NCBI RefSeq assembly: GCF_000758705.1
Contig: NZ_CP009287.1
Coordinates: 6,820,001 to 6,884,000 of the forward strand
Reading direction: 5' to 3'
Length of the DNA: 64,000 bases
Source: Paenibacillus graminis
GTDB lineage: Bacteria > Bacillota > Bacilli > Paenibacillales > Paenibacillaceae
Below the pieces are notes generated by a model. It saw nothing but the letters and a program-made list of their open reading frames with translations, was not told the origin of the DNA and searched no databases. The translations under genes were made by a program, and so were the position numbers. Below, piece after piece: positions 25,911-33,812 of the stretch. Positions within the stretch are counted from its first letter, which is position 1, and each line of letters starts with the position of its first letter.

Positions 25911-27143
25911 ATGAAAGAAAAGCTGATAGAGCGGTTTATTTCGTATGCTCAAATGGATACCCAATCGAATGATGACAATGAAGCCTGCCCTTCCACACCC
26001 GGACAGATGGAGCTGGCCCGCAAGCTGGTAGCTGAGCTGCAAGAGCTGGGGCTGGTGGAGGTCACCGTGGACGAGCATGCTTATGTCATGGCTACCTTGC
26101 CTGCCAATACGGACAAGGAGGTTCCCGCCATTGGTTTTCTCGCGCATCTGGATACCGCGACAGATTTCACCGGTGCGGGGGTGAAGCCGCAGCTTGTCGA
26201 GAATTATGATGGCAAGGATATTGTCCTCAATGAAGCACAGGGCATCGTGCTCTCCACAGAGAGCTTCCCCGAGCTGGCCGGATATAAAGGCCACACGCTG
26301 ATTACCACGGACGGGACAACCCTTCTGGGGGCGGACAACAAAGCGGGAATCGCTGAGATTATGACCGCCATGGCCTATCTGCTGGAGCATCCGGAAATCA
26401 AACACGGCAAGATCCGGGTGGCTTTTACCCCCGATGAGGAAATTGGGCGCGGACCGCATAAATTCGATGTCGCACGCTTCGGTGCTTCCCATGCCTACAC
26501 CGTGGACGGTGGACCACTCGGGGAATTGGAGTACGAAAGCTTCAACGCTGCCGGAGTCAAAATCAGCTTCAAAGGGGTGAATGTGCATCCCGGAACCGCC
26601 AAGGGCAAAATGATCCATTCCGCCAAAATCGCCATGGCGTTCCATCTCAGACTGCCGTCCGGTGAGGCCCCGGAATTCACTGAGGGCTATGAGGGCTTTT
26701 ACCATCTGATCTCCATGCAGGGTACAGCGGAGCAGAGCAAGCTGCAGTATATCATCCGCGACTTTGAGCGCGAGGCCTTCGAGAACCGCAAGGCGTATAT
26801 TGCTGCTATTGTAGAGGAATTCCAGTCTACGTATGGAGCGGAGAATATAGTGCTGGAAATGAAGGATCAATACTATAATATGCGCGAAAAAATCGAGCTG
26901 GTGCGCCACATCGTCGACATCGCCCAGGAAGCCATGGAGAACCTCGGCATTACACCGGTGATCCGCCCGATCCGCGGCGGTACGGACGGTTCGCAGTTGT
27001 CCTATATGGGGCTGCCTACACCGAATATTTTCACTGGCGGCGAGAATTTCCACGGGAAATTCGAATATGCCTCGGTAGATGTAATGCTGAAAGCCGTTCA
27101 GGTTATAGTCGAGATTGCTAAGCTGACCGAACAGAAGGCTTAA
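25911..27143 (+). CDS. pepT: Peptidase T (tripeptide aminopeptidase, M20B)
   Basis: This 410-residue zinc aminopeptidase matches PepT throughout: [14 protein letters not shown] at the start, the metal ligand His in [10 protein letters not shown], the bridging Asp in [13 protein letters not shown], the Glu pair in [10 protein letters not shown], the dimerisation/lid domain with [13 protein letters not shown], and the C-terminal [13 protein letters not shown] and [10 protein letters not shown] with the last His ligand. It releases the N-terminal residue of tripeptides in the cytosol. AGAGGAGA precedes the ATG by about 13 bases, a slightly long gap. It lies 41 bases after the sortase gene but is probably an independent housekeeping gene. 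Confidence 0.97.
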   Translation: MKEKLIERFISYAQMDTQSNDDNEACPSTPGQMELARKLVAELQELGLVEVTVDEHAYVMATLPANTDKEVPAIGFLAHLDTATDFTGAGVKPQLVENYDGKDIVLNEAQGIVLSTESFPELAGYKGHTLITTDGTTLLGADNKAGIAEIMTAMAYLLEHPEIKHGKIRVAFTPDEEIGRGPHKFDVARFGASHAYTVDGGPLGELEYESFNAAGVKISFKGVNVHPGTAKGKMIHSAKIAMAFHLRLPSGEAPEFTEGYEGFYHLISMQGTAEQSKLQYIIRDFEREAFENRKAYIAAIVEEFQSTYGAENIVLEMKDQYYNMREKIELVRHIVDIAQEAMENLGITPVIRPIRGGTDGSQLSYMGLPTPNIFTGGENFHGKFEYASVDVMLKAVQVIVEIAKLTEQKA

Positions 27144-27181
27144 CTACTGCAGATTCCGCGTTGCACAAGTCCGCATAAGAC

Positions 27182-27231
27182 AACAAATATTCCCCGGCTA
27201 GCTAAGCAGAAGCCCTAGCCGGGGATATTTG
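27182..27231. terminator. Bidirectional terminator overlapping the end of the HxlR-type gene
   Basis: ATATTCCCCGGCTAG pairs with CTAGCCGGGGATAT. It serves pepT from the left and the HxlR-type gene from the right. The TAG stop codon of the HxlR-type gene (27215-27217) lies inside the stem, so its last residues are encoded by the terminator itself. Confidence 0.88.
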
Positions 27232-27649
27232 TGTTCGTTTCACTGACCCATTCTGCATCCGGAGTGGCTGGTGCCGGGTACTCCGGCAGTTGAGGATGCT
27301 CCATGCAGAATTCCCCACGGTAAGCTTCCCCCCAGCTTTTGATGCTTAGGAGGGCTGTCTCCAGACCTCTGCCCCACTCCGTCAAGGAGTACTCCACCTT
27401 CCTCGGTGCCTGTGGATACACCTTGCGGTGAACGAGTCCATCCCGCTCCAGCTTTCTTAGCTGGAGCGTCAGCATCCGCTGGGTGATTTCGGGGCAGAGC
27501 CTGCGGAGTTCATTGAACCGCTTCGTTCCGCTGATTAGTTGATAGAGAAGAATCCCCTTCCACTTGCCGCTTATCAGATCCAGCGTGCTCTGAAGTGATC
27601 CCTGGCCGTCATTCGAGATGGATGCTCCGCTGCTCCGCTGTACATTCAT
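27215..27649 (-). CDS. HxlR-family winged-helix regulator
   Basis: This 144-residue protein has the compact HxlR/YodB winged helix: SGKWKGILLYQLISGTKRFN, LRRLCPEITQRMLTLQLRKL and KVEYSLTEWGRGLE. No conserved N-terminal cysteine like that of YodB is visible, so redox sensing through that residue is unlikely. It is followed at a distance by an old-yellow-enzyme gene on the same strand but upstream of it, with 150 bases between; HxlR-type proteins often control such oxidoreductases. The gene's C-terminus is truncated into the terminator hairpin. Effector unknown. Confidence 0.9.
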   Translation of the reverse strand: MNVQRSSGASISNDGQGSLQSTLDLISGKWKGILLYQLISGTKRFNELRRLCPEITQRMLTLQLRKLERDGLVHRKVYPQAPRKVEYSLTEWGRGLETALLSIKSWGEAYRGEFCMEHPQLPEYPAPATPDAEWVSETNTNIPG

Positions 27650-27730
27650 AAGCTGTGGTCCCCTTCGCCCAAATTATGTATATCGCTAATTAATACAATT
27701 GTATCACATATACTTGGAAACTAAGCAAAT

Positions 27731-27768
27731 AACCTCTCACTGCTCCATTTGGGCGGCAGCGGGAGGTT
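27731..27768 (-). terminator. Hairpin after the old-yellow-enzyme gene
   Basis: Read leftward, AACCTCCCGCTGC pairs with GCAGTGAGAGGTT with two mismatches, 33 bases after the oxidoreductase stop. The T tail is poor (ATTTGC), so it may terminate only partly and let transcription run on into the HxlR-type gene. Confidence 0.5.
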
Positions 27769-27800
27769 GTGAACAGGCAGGTTTCGGGCCAGCTTCCTGA

Positions 27801-28937
27801 TTAAGACTTAACCGGAAGCCAGCCCGGCGTATGAATCAGCGCTCTCCAGAGCGGATCGGGGATGACTAGCGCGTCTTGGGCAGCAGGGTCCAGTTCCGTC
27901 TCTATTTCATCGGCACGGCCTTCCGCCACCTTCTGCACCCAGTCCGGTTCAATCAGCAGCGGGCGGCCCAGAGCCACCAGACTGATTCCGCTGGACAGGC
28001 TCTTCAATGCATCTTCAGCACTGTACAGAGAACCGACACCGATTACCGGCAGTCCGCTGCCTGCACGATCAACGATCTGTTCAATCCGCGGACGGCTATC
28101 CTCGGTTCCACGGTGCGGCAGCGACCACAAATCCATCTGGGAGACGTGCAGATAATCCAGTCCCTCTTTCTTCAACGCATCGATAAGCGCGAAAGTCTCA
28201 GCCATTGTAATCCCCGGTGTTTCCGGTTCTTCGGGGGAGAAGCGGTAGCCGACCAGGAACGGCGACGATGCCTGTTCGTTTACCGCGCTTTTTACCGCGC
28301 GCAGAACAGCCAGCGGAAATGCCAGGCGTTTCTGCAGATCTCCGCCCCAGCGGTCATCGCGCGTATTGGAATGCGGCGAGAAAAACTGCTGCAGCAGATA
28401 TCCGTTTGCACCGTGAATCTCCACGCCGTCAAATCCGGCTTCGATGGCCCGGCGCGCAGCTGCTCCGAAATCGGCGATGATGCCTTCAATTTCATTATCG
28501 GTCAGCGCACGCGGCACAGGCCCATGACCACCGCCCGGAAGCTCCGACGGCACATTGCCTGCGCTGACAGGCTGTCCGTCCGGCAGCTGCTCCGGCGGGC
28601 ATTGGCGTCCGCCGTGAAAAATCTGCAGAACCGCTTTCGCGCCTTCTCCCTTAATGGCTTCTGCCAGTTGGCGCAGACTCGGGATCAGCTCATCCCGGTC
28701 AGCACCAAATTCGCCTGCGAAGCCTTTGCCTCCGCGCGATACGTATACACAGGCGGTGATGACCATTCCCGCCCCCTTGGAGCGGCGGATATAATAATCA
28801 ATCTCCGGCCCGGATACCGTCCCATCCTCATTCGAGGAGAAGTTCGTCATCGGCGCCATAACTACACGGTTTTTCAAGGAAAAGCTGCTTGCGAACCGGA
28901 ATGGCGCAAGCAGCGGGCTGTAATCTGTTGTGGACAT
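27801..28937 (-). CDS. NADH:flavin oxidoreductase, old yellow enzyme family
   Basis: This 378-residue FMN enzyme has the OYE barrel: RVVMAPMTNF near the N-terminus, IFHGGRQC, GFDGVEIHGANGYLLQQFFSP with the His/Asn substrate pair, then NTRDDRWGG, GYRFSPEE and the C-terminal phosphate-binding part (PVIGVGSL, SLVALGRPLL). It reduces activated C=C bonds of enals/enones or similar electrophiles using NAD(P)H. The closest known group is B. subtilis YqiG/YqjM-like, but I did not align it. It is preceded by GAGGAATC and shares its promoter gap with the hxlR-like gene region on the right. Confidence 0.93.
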   Translation of the reverse strand: MSTTDYSPLLAPFRFASSFSLKNRVVMAPMTNFSSNEDGTVSGPEIDYYIRRSKGAGMVITACVYVSRGGKGFAGEFGADRDELIPSLRQLAEAIKGEGAKAVLQIFHGGRQCPPEQLPDGQPVSAGNVPSELPGGGHGPVPRALTDNEIEGIIADFGAAARRAIEAGFDGVEIHGANGYLLQQFFSPHSNTRDDRWGGDLQKRLAFPLAVLRAVKSAVNEQASSPFLVGYRFSPEEPETPGITMAETFALIDALKKEGLDYLHVSQMDLWSLPHRGTEDSRPRIEQIVDRAGSGLPVIGVGSLYSAEDALKSLSSGISLVALGRPLLIEPDWVQKVAEGRADEIETELDPAAQDALVIPDPLWRALIHTPGWLPVKS

Positions 28938-29000
28938 GGCTAATAGATTCCTCCAATATTTAATGTTTTATTGAAAGGGCTGTTTAGTATCAGCAGGTTG

Positions 29001-29375
29001 CTACCGGTCACCGGGAGGGATGTCCTTCCAGATTACATTCTCGCCATAGTTTTTGCCCCAGTCATACATCATACGCAGCACTGGCAACAGACTTTGGCCA
29101 TATTCCGTCAAGGAGTATTCTACTCTCGGGGGAACCTCCGCATACACTTTCCTGAATACAAGCTGGTCTTCCTCCAGTTCGCGGAGCTGGTTGGTCAGCA
29201 TTTTTTGGGTGATATGGGGAATCAGCTTTTTCAGCTCACTGAAGCGTTTCGTCCCTTCCAGGCCCAGATGCCACAGAATAATCAGCTTCCACTTCCCGCC
29301 GATGACAGCAAGCGTAAGTTCCTTCTCACAGTTAATTTCCTTCAGGTTAATGCGGTCCTTAATCTCCGTTGCCAA
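29001..29375 (-). CDS. hxlR: HxlR-type activator, likely of the formaldehyde-fixing RuMP genes
   Basis: This 124-residue winged-helix protein is, from memory, very close to B. subtilis Hxl[37 protein letters not shown] and VEYSLTEYG. The Cys near residue 16 (NCEKE) is the residue used for formaldehyde sensing in that protein family, and it is present. In B. subtilis HxlR activates hxlAB in response to formaldehyde. Here hxlB-hxlA lie 0.6 kb away with a cupin gene between, instead of directly divergent. The target link is therefore inference from similarity plus proximity. Confidence 0.85.
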   Translation of the reverse strand: MATEIKDRINLKEINCEKELTLAVIGGKWKLIILWHLGLEGTKRFSELKKLIPHITQKMLTNQLRELEEDQLVFRKVYAEVPPRVEYSLTEYGQSLLPVLRMMYDWGKNYGENVIWKDIPPGDR

Positions 29376-29508
29376 TCTGAATCAGCCCCCTTCCCTCCTT
29401 AATCATACTACAGAACACCGGCGAAACGCACATGGCAGGCGAAGCCGAAGAGCTTTCGAAATTTCCGGCGAAGCCGTAAGCACCGGTATCTTTTCCCGCT
29501 GCTATAAT

Positions 29509-29853
29509 ATTCTTGGCGTCTTCCACCCTCTCCGCCACCGTTGGGGGAACTTCACCTTTTCAGAACCGGGAGTCAAACGCTGTATCCTGAATGCGGCAGG
29601 CAGCCTGATGATGATGGAGGTTCATTTCGAAGAGGGAGCCGAGGGGTATGAGCATAGCCATCCCCATGAGCAGATGAGCTACTGTCTGCGCGGAAGTTTC
29701 GAATTCCGTATTGACGGTAAAAAGTATAAGGTGAGCGCAGGCGAGAGTATTGCCATACCGCCTAACGCCAAACATGGCGTAACCACACTGGAAGCAGACT
29801 CAGCACTGCTCGATGCCTTCACGCCTATCCGTGAAGATTTGCTTAAGCGCTAG
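29509..29853 (+). CDS. Small cupin-domain protein, start unresolved (possibly N-terminally eroded)
   Basis: The frame encodes a complete-looking cupin: EVHFEEGAEGYEHSHPHEQ with the metal ligands His-x-His and Gln, FRIDGKKYKV, IAIPPNAKHGV with the last His. Homologues have about 15 residues before the PGVKR segment, which would place the start near 29510-29540. No in-frame ATG, GTG or TTG exists there; the first ATG is at 29608, inside the domain, and ATT at 29509 is the only near-cognate start in the right place. Either an unusual start or loss of the start codon is possible. It sits between hxlR and hxlBA. Confidence 0.6.
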   Translation: MLGVFHPLRHRWGNFTFSEPGVKRCILNAAGSLMMMEVHFEEGAEGYEHSHPHEQMSYCLRGSFEFRIDGKKYKVSAGESIAIPPNAKHGVTTLEADSALLDAFTPIREDLLKR

Positions 29854-29901
29854 AAGGGCTGATCTCAGATTAATGAGGAATCCTGCCAACCGCTGTACAA
29901 T

Positions 29902-29939
29902 AAGCACCGCCCGTCCGGTCTCCCGGGCAGGCGGTGCTT
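29902..29939. terminator. Bidirectional terminator between cupin and hxlB
   Basis: AAGCACCGCC pairs perfectly with GGCGGTGCTT around an 18-base loop. It separates the convergent cupin and hxlB genes. Confidence 0.85.
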
Positions 29940-29941
29940 GG

Positions 29942-30499
29942 TTATTCCAGATTCGCATGGTTGCCGAACATCCGGGTAGAGGTCTGGCCGGTCTCTTCCA
30001 TCATCCGCAGAATCACGGCATCATAGAAGAGCAGCAGAGTCTGCTCAAACAGCGAGGCCATTGGCTGGATGGTAATCCGGCCTCCATCCGCCTGCTCCTT
30101 GGGCGCACCCGGCAGCTTGACGACATGATCGGCCAGCAGTCCGATGGACGACTCCGGGGAGAGGGTCACCGCCACTACGGCGGCTCCCACAGCCCGGGCC
30201 TTCACTGCCATAGACAGCAGGCTTGCCGTCTCGCCGGACCCGGTGCCCAGCACAAGCACATCGCCCGGCCCAATCCCCGGCGTTACCGTTTCGCCGACTA
30301 CATAGGCATCCTTTCCGGCATGCATCAGCCGCATGGCGAAGGCCCGGCCCATGAGCCCGGAGCGGCCGGCGCCGGCGACAAAAACCCGGCCGGAGCGCAG
30401 CAGCAGCTCCGCCATCTGCTCAGCCTCCCCTGCTCCGAGCTGCGCAACCGACCGCTGCAGCTCATTCACAATTTCCTGCGCATAGCTGAATGTATTCAT
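29942..30499 (-). CDS. hxlB: 6-phospho-3-hexuloisomerase
   Basis: This 185-residue protein is a single SIS domain: VFVAGAGRSGLMGRAFAMRL, GDVLVLGTGSGETASL and AVTLSPESSIG mark the phosphosugar-binding loops. It converts 3-hexulose 6-phosphate to fructose 6-phosphate, the second step of the ribulose monophosphate route for formaldehyde fixation and detoxification. It starts 7 bases after the stop of hxlA, so the two genes form one operon in the order hxlA-hxlB. The stop codon lies at the foot of the terminator shared with the cupin gene. Confidence 0.94.
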   Translation of the reverse strand: MNTFSYAQEIVNELQRSVAQLGAGEAEQMAELLLRSGRVFVAGAGRSGLMGRAFAMRLMHAGKDAYVVGETVTPGIGPGDVLVLGTGSGETASLLSMAVKARAVGAAVVAVTLSPESSIGLLADHVVKLPGAPKEQADGGRITIQPMASLFEQTLLLFYDAVILRMMEETGQTSTRMFGNHANLE

Positions 30500-30506
30500 A
30501 AGCGGC

Positions 30507-31139
30507 TCAGGCTTGGCTGACCAGGCGCTTCATTTCCGCCGCCGCTGCCTTCTGATCGCTTTCGCCGGTAATCCCGCCGCCAACGATGACCAGATCAGGA
30601 CCGGCTGCAATCACTTCAGGCAATGTGTTCAGCTTGATGCCGCCGGCAATCGCTGTTTTGGCCTGTTTCACTACACTTTTGATTGCCTGCAAATCAGCAA
30701 AAGAGTTTTTCCCCTCCGCCTGATGGTCATAACCGGAATGCACGCAGACATAATCCACACCGAGGGCGTCTACTTCGGCAGCTCTGGCCGCAATGTCCTT
30801 GACGTTGATCAGGTCCACCAGAATCTCCCGCCCGCTTTTCTTCGCTTCCTCAACGGCCCCTTTAATCGTCGAGTCATCGGACACACCGAGTACGGTTACG
30901 ATGTCTGCGCCTGCTTCAGCCGCCTTCATCACCTCGTACCCGCCGGCATCCATTATTTTCAGGTCAGCCAGCACGGTCAGGGCCGGAAAGGCTTCCTTAA
31001 TTGCCTTCACAGCATGCAGGCCTTCATTAATGACAATCGGTGTGCCGATCTCCACGATATCAATAAATCCGGCGACTTCCGAGACAATTTCCTTGGCTCC
31101 ATCAATATTTACAAGGTCCAGCGCTAATTGCAGCTTCAT
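30507..31139 (-). CDS. hxlA: 3-hexulose-6-phosphate synthase
   Basis: This 210-residue enzyme of the orotidine-decarboxylase superfamily has MKLQLALDLVN at the start, the metal-binding D-x-K-x-x-D motif in LADLKIMDAG, VDYVCVHSGYD, IAGGIKL and VIVGGGITG. It condenses formaldehyde with ribulose 5-phosphate in the cytosol to give 3-hexulose 6-phosphate. A GGGG site (AAGGGGCTTGAATAG) lies upstream of the ATG. With hxlB it forms the two-step RuMP module, probably for formaldehyde protection and not methylotrophy, as no methanol dehydrogenase is seen. Confidence 0.95.
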   Translation of the reverse strand: MKLQLALDLVNIDGAKEIVSEVAGFIDIVEIGTPIVINEGLHAVKAIKEAFPALTVLADLKIMDAGGYEVMKAAEAGADIVTVLGVSDDSTIKGAVEEAKKSGREILVDLINVKDIAARAAEVDALGVDYVCVHSGYDHQAEGKNSFADLQAIKSVVKQAKTAIAGGIKLNTLPEVIAAGPDLVIVGGGITGESDQKAAAAEMKRLVSQA

Positions 31140-31410
31140 CTATTCAAGCCCCTTTTCAATAGTTTTAAGTAAGTGCTTCACCTATTGTAGGTTCATAACT
31201 TTAGCAAGGGAAGTAGGCACTTTGCCGTATTGTAGTTACCTGAAGGATACTATTGTGCGGGTACAGGACTGCCTAAGGGGAAGGCATTCAGAAAATCATG
31301 TCGGTTTTTTTCGCAATTTTCGTAAAAATACTGCATTTTCATTAAAGCTATGCTAACATACACCTTGTTTACAGATTGGAACAACATGAAATCACTAAAA
31401 GAGGTGTGCA

Positions 31411-32796
31411 ATGAACCAAACGGAACACCAGGAGTTTAATTTGGTTAGGCTGACCTGGCCTATTTTTCTAGAGCTGTTTCTGTTCATGCTAATGGGAAGT
31501 GTCGATACGTTCATGATCAGCTCCGTGTCTGATGATGCGGTGTCCGGCGTGGGGGCGGCCAATCAGATTATAACTATGGCTATACTCGTGCTCAGCGTGA
31601 TCGGCAACGGGGCGGCCATTGTCGTTTCGCAATATCTCGGATCCAAGAAGCCCAAGGAGGCGGCGGAGGTCACGGGCAATGCCGTTACACTCAATCTGGC
31701 CGTAGGCATTATTCTTAGTACAGCCATGCTGATCTTCGGGGGAGCGCTGCTGGGGGCGCTGAATGTGACAGGGGATATTCTTGTACATGCCAAAATTTAT
31801 ATTCATATTGTCGGAGGCGGGATTTTCCTGCAGGCGCTGATCAATGCCTTGGCGACGACCATACGAACCTACGGTTTCACCAAACAGACCATGATGGTTT
31901 CCCTGCTGATGAACCTTATTCACGTAGCCGGCAACTATCTGCTGATTTTCGGACATTTCGGTTTGCCTGCGCTGGGTGTGCAGGGAGCGGCGATTTCTAC
32001 TGTAGCCAGCCGTTTGATCTGCCTCGTTATTTTTTTCCTGCTGCTCTATAGAATTATGGAGGTGCGGGTGAAACTGACTTATTACATTCATCTTTCCAAA
32101 AAATATGTGCTGCAAATTCTCAAGATCGGCATCCCGTCGGCTTTTGAATCGGTGATCTATCAATCCTGCCAGCTGATTTTTACCTTATATATTACGTATC
32201 TGGGCGCAGAGGCCATGGCTACCCGCCAATACGCCCTGAATATCTCCAGCTATATTTTTTTGTTCAGCGTAGCCGTGTCGATGGGCACCTCGATTATTGT
32301 CGGACATCTCGTGGGTGCGAGACGGCCGGAGGAAGCCTACAAGCGGGTGTTCAGCAGTGTGAAATGGGCACTGCTTGTCACGGTCATCATTGATGCTGCC
32401 GTCATTTTCTTCCGCGTGCCGCTAATGGGACTATTCACGGATAACCTGGATATCGTCGCGATGGGCGCCCAGGTGATTCTGCTCAGTATTTTCCTGGAAA
32501 CCGGGCGAACCTGCAACCTGGTCATTATCAACTCGCTGCGGGCCTCGGGCGATGCCAAGTTCCCTGTCTATATGGGCCTCATTTCGATGGTCTGCATCAG
32601 TCTTCCGCTTGGCTATGTCCTGGTATTCCAGCTTCATCTGGGCCTGGCCGGCGTCTGGCTGGCTACTGCTTTTGACGAATGGCTCAGGGCAGTAATTATG
32701 TATTTCCGCTGGAAGAGCCGGGCCTGGGAGAAGCATAGCCTGATTGAACACGAGACGGCTGAGCCTGCTGTCCCAGCCGCCGCAACGGCACATTGA
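31411..32796 (+). CDS. MATE-family multidrug/Na+ efflux transporter
   Basis: This 461-residue membrane protein has about twelve helices in two similar halves, typical of MATE transporters: LTWPIFLELFLFMLMGSVDT at the start of the N lobe, IVVSQYLGSK after helix 2, and GTSIIVGHLVGARRPEEAY in the C lobe. It probably exports cationic compounds using a Na+ or H+ gradient. The ATG follows AGAGGTG. It is a single gene, divergent from hxlA with a 270-base gap, and ends at a strong terminator. The substrate is unknown. Confidence 0.94.
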   Translation: MNQTEHQEFNLVRLTWPIFLELFLFMLMGSVDTFMISSVSDDAVSGVGAANQIITMAILVLSVIGNGAAIVVSQYLGSKKPKEAAEVTGNAVTLNLAVGIILSTAMLIFGGALLGALNVTGDILVHAKIYIHIVGGGIFLQALINALATTIRTYGFTKQTMMVSLLMNLIHVAGNYLLIFGHFGLPALGVQGAAISTVASRLICLVIFFLLLYRIMEVRVKLTYYIHLSKKYVLQILKIGIPSAFESVIYQSCQLIFTLYITYLGAEAMATRQYALNISSYIFLFSVAVSMGTSIIVGHLVGARRPEEAYKRVFSSVKWALLVTVIIDAAVIFFRVPLMGLFTDNLDIVAMGAQVILLSIFLETGRTCNLVIINSLRASGDAKFPVYMGLISMVCISLPLGYVLVFQLHLGLAGVWLATAFDEWLRAVIMYFRWKSRAWEKHSLIEHETAEPAVPAAATAH

Positions 32797-32812
32797 TCTG
32801 CGGGAACGAAAA

Positions 32813-32859
32813 AGCGGTTCAACCTGATCTCTTCAGATCCGGTGAACCGCTCTTCTTTT
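32813..32859 (+). terminator. Terminator of the MATE gene
   Basis: AGCGGTTCAACC...GATC pairs with GATC...GGTGAACCGCT, followed by CTTCTTTT, 17 bases after the stop. Confidence 0.9.
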
Positions 32860-32891
32860 ACATAGCAAGTTCCAATTGATAACAGAGAAGG

Positions 32892-33080
32892 GTGAAGGTC
32901 ACGATGAGAATGGATGAATCGAAAGAAACACAGTCTGAGCGGTTCAATACCCTTGCTTCCGGCTGGAGCAACAGTGATGAAGCGATACGGCAGGCCGAAA
33001 AGGCAGTCAACGTCCTTGGTATACAAAGCGGACAGAGCCTCCTGGACGTAGCCTCCGGCACCGGTGTGATTCTCCACTAA
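32892..33080 (+). pseudogene. Truncated SAM-dependent methyltransferase (N-terminal fragment)
   Basis: A 62-codon frame starts at GTG (or ATG 32904) behind AGAAGGG and encodes the N-terminus of a class I methyltransferase: RFNTLASGWSNSDEAIRQ followed by motif I, LLDVASGTGV. Directly after motif I the frame ends (ILH-stop), whereas the family needs about 180 more residues. No continuation is found in any frame downstream; the next sequence belongs to a broken gene on the opposite strand. The fragment therefore marks one side of a deletion or rearrangement junction near 33075. Confidence 0.82.
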
Positions 33081-33482
33081 GGCTCTTCCTCCAATACAGC
33101 TCCCAATAACGCAAGGGAACCATAACACGGCCTTGTTTTAGGGCCGAGACCACTCTCCAATTTTCTTCTTTATTTCCTACCTGTGCCGTTTTTTGACCAG
33201 CAACTAAGGTGATAGTTTCGCTTCCCGGGTAATGGTGACGGTTTTGGACAAGTTATTCCATTGTACCGAGATGCCAGGTATTTTTTGGACCACCTGCAAA
33301 GGAACCATGGTTACTCTATTGGTAAATATACGGGGCCATATACGTATCCATTGAATGGTTATTCATCCTAACTTCAATATTGAAGGGGCCGCTGAAGCTG
33401 TTCCGATGGTCAGGGCGCTTCCAGCGATCAGCAGGGATGCGGTGAGCCATCCAATGACGCCCGTTTTCAAACACTTTTCCAT
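33081..33482 (-). pseudogene. Broken stalk-domain (copper-amine-oxidase N-terminal-like) secreted protein
   Basis: Read leftward from the ATG at 33482 (behind AGAGGG) there is a full signal peptide (GWLTASLLIAGSALTIGTASA), but the frame stops at 33363. Further along, in other frames, come VTMVPLQVVQKIPGISVQWN and KTVTITREA, then ITLVAGQKTAQVG and GRVMVPLR, which are the successive strands of the repeat found in copper-amine-oxidase N-terminal-like stalk domains. At least two frame changes and a stop separate them, and the gene ends abruptly near 33.08 kb where the methyltransferase fragment ends from the other side. It is a decayed gene. Confidence 0.75.
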
Positions 33483-33539
33483 GTTCTATTACCCTCTTTT
33501 CTTATTCCATTTTTAGTCATTCACTCCTATAATTCAGAC

Positions 33540-33660
33540 ACACGAGAATCCAAAAAGTTATAAAATCAAACCGGGCGATCCTGGATTCCTGACCAGCATT
33601 CAGGAGAACCTAGCTACCGTAGTTCAGGTGCAGATTGGCCAGGGAACGACAGCTGTTTGA
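33540..33660 (+). other. Possible gene remnant upstream of the HTH regulator
   Basis: A frame without a start signal reads YKIKPGDPGFLTS and VVQVQIGQGTTAV before TGA at 33658-33660. The composition looks protein-like, but I recognise no family. It lies between the broken stalk gene and the regulator promoter, consistent with a gene-decay region. Confidence 0.3.
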
Positions 33661-33730
33661 TTTCTTCAATCAGCACAAGGAACAAGTTGCAATCCTTGCC
33701 CCAGTTCACTGTTTCTACTAATCTGAAATA

Positions 33731-33760
33731 TTGACCATTGGAATATTATAGAATATTATT
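33731..33760 (+). promoter_or_regulatory. Candidate promoter of the HTH regulator-peptide cassette
   Basis: TTGACC at 33731 and TATTAT at 33754 are 17 bases apart. The -10 region overlaps a direct repeat, GAATATTATA/GAATATTATT (33741-33760), that could be an operator. The regulator start lies 54 bases further on. Confidence 0.55.
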
Positions 33761-33812
33761 ACATCAATATAACAAAATTATAGTTCTGGGAATACAGTTA
33801 GGTGGTTTTTAC

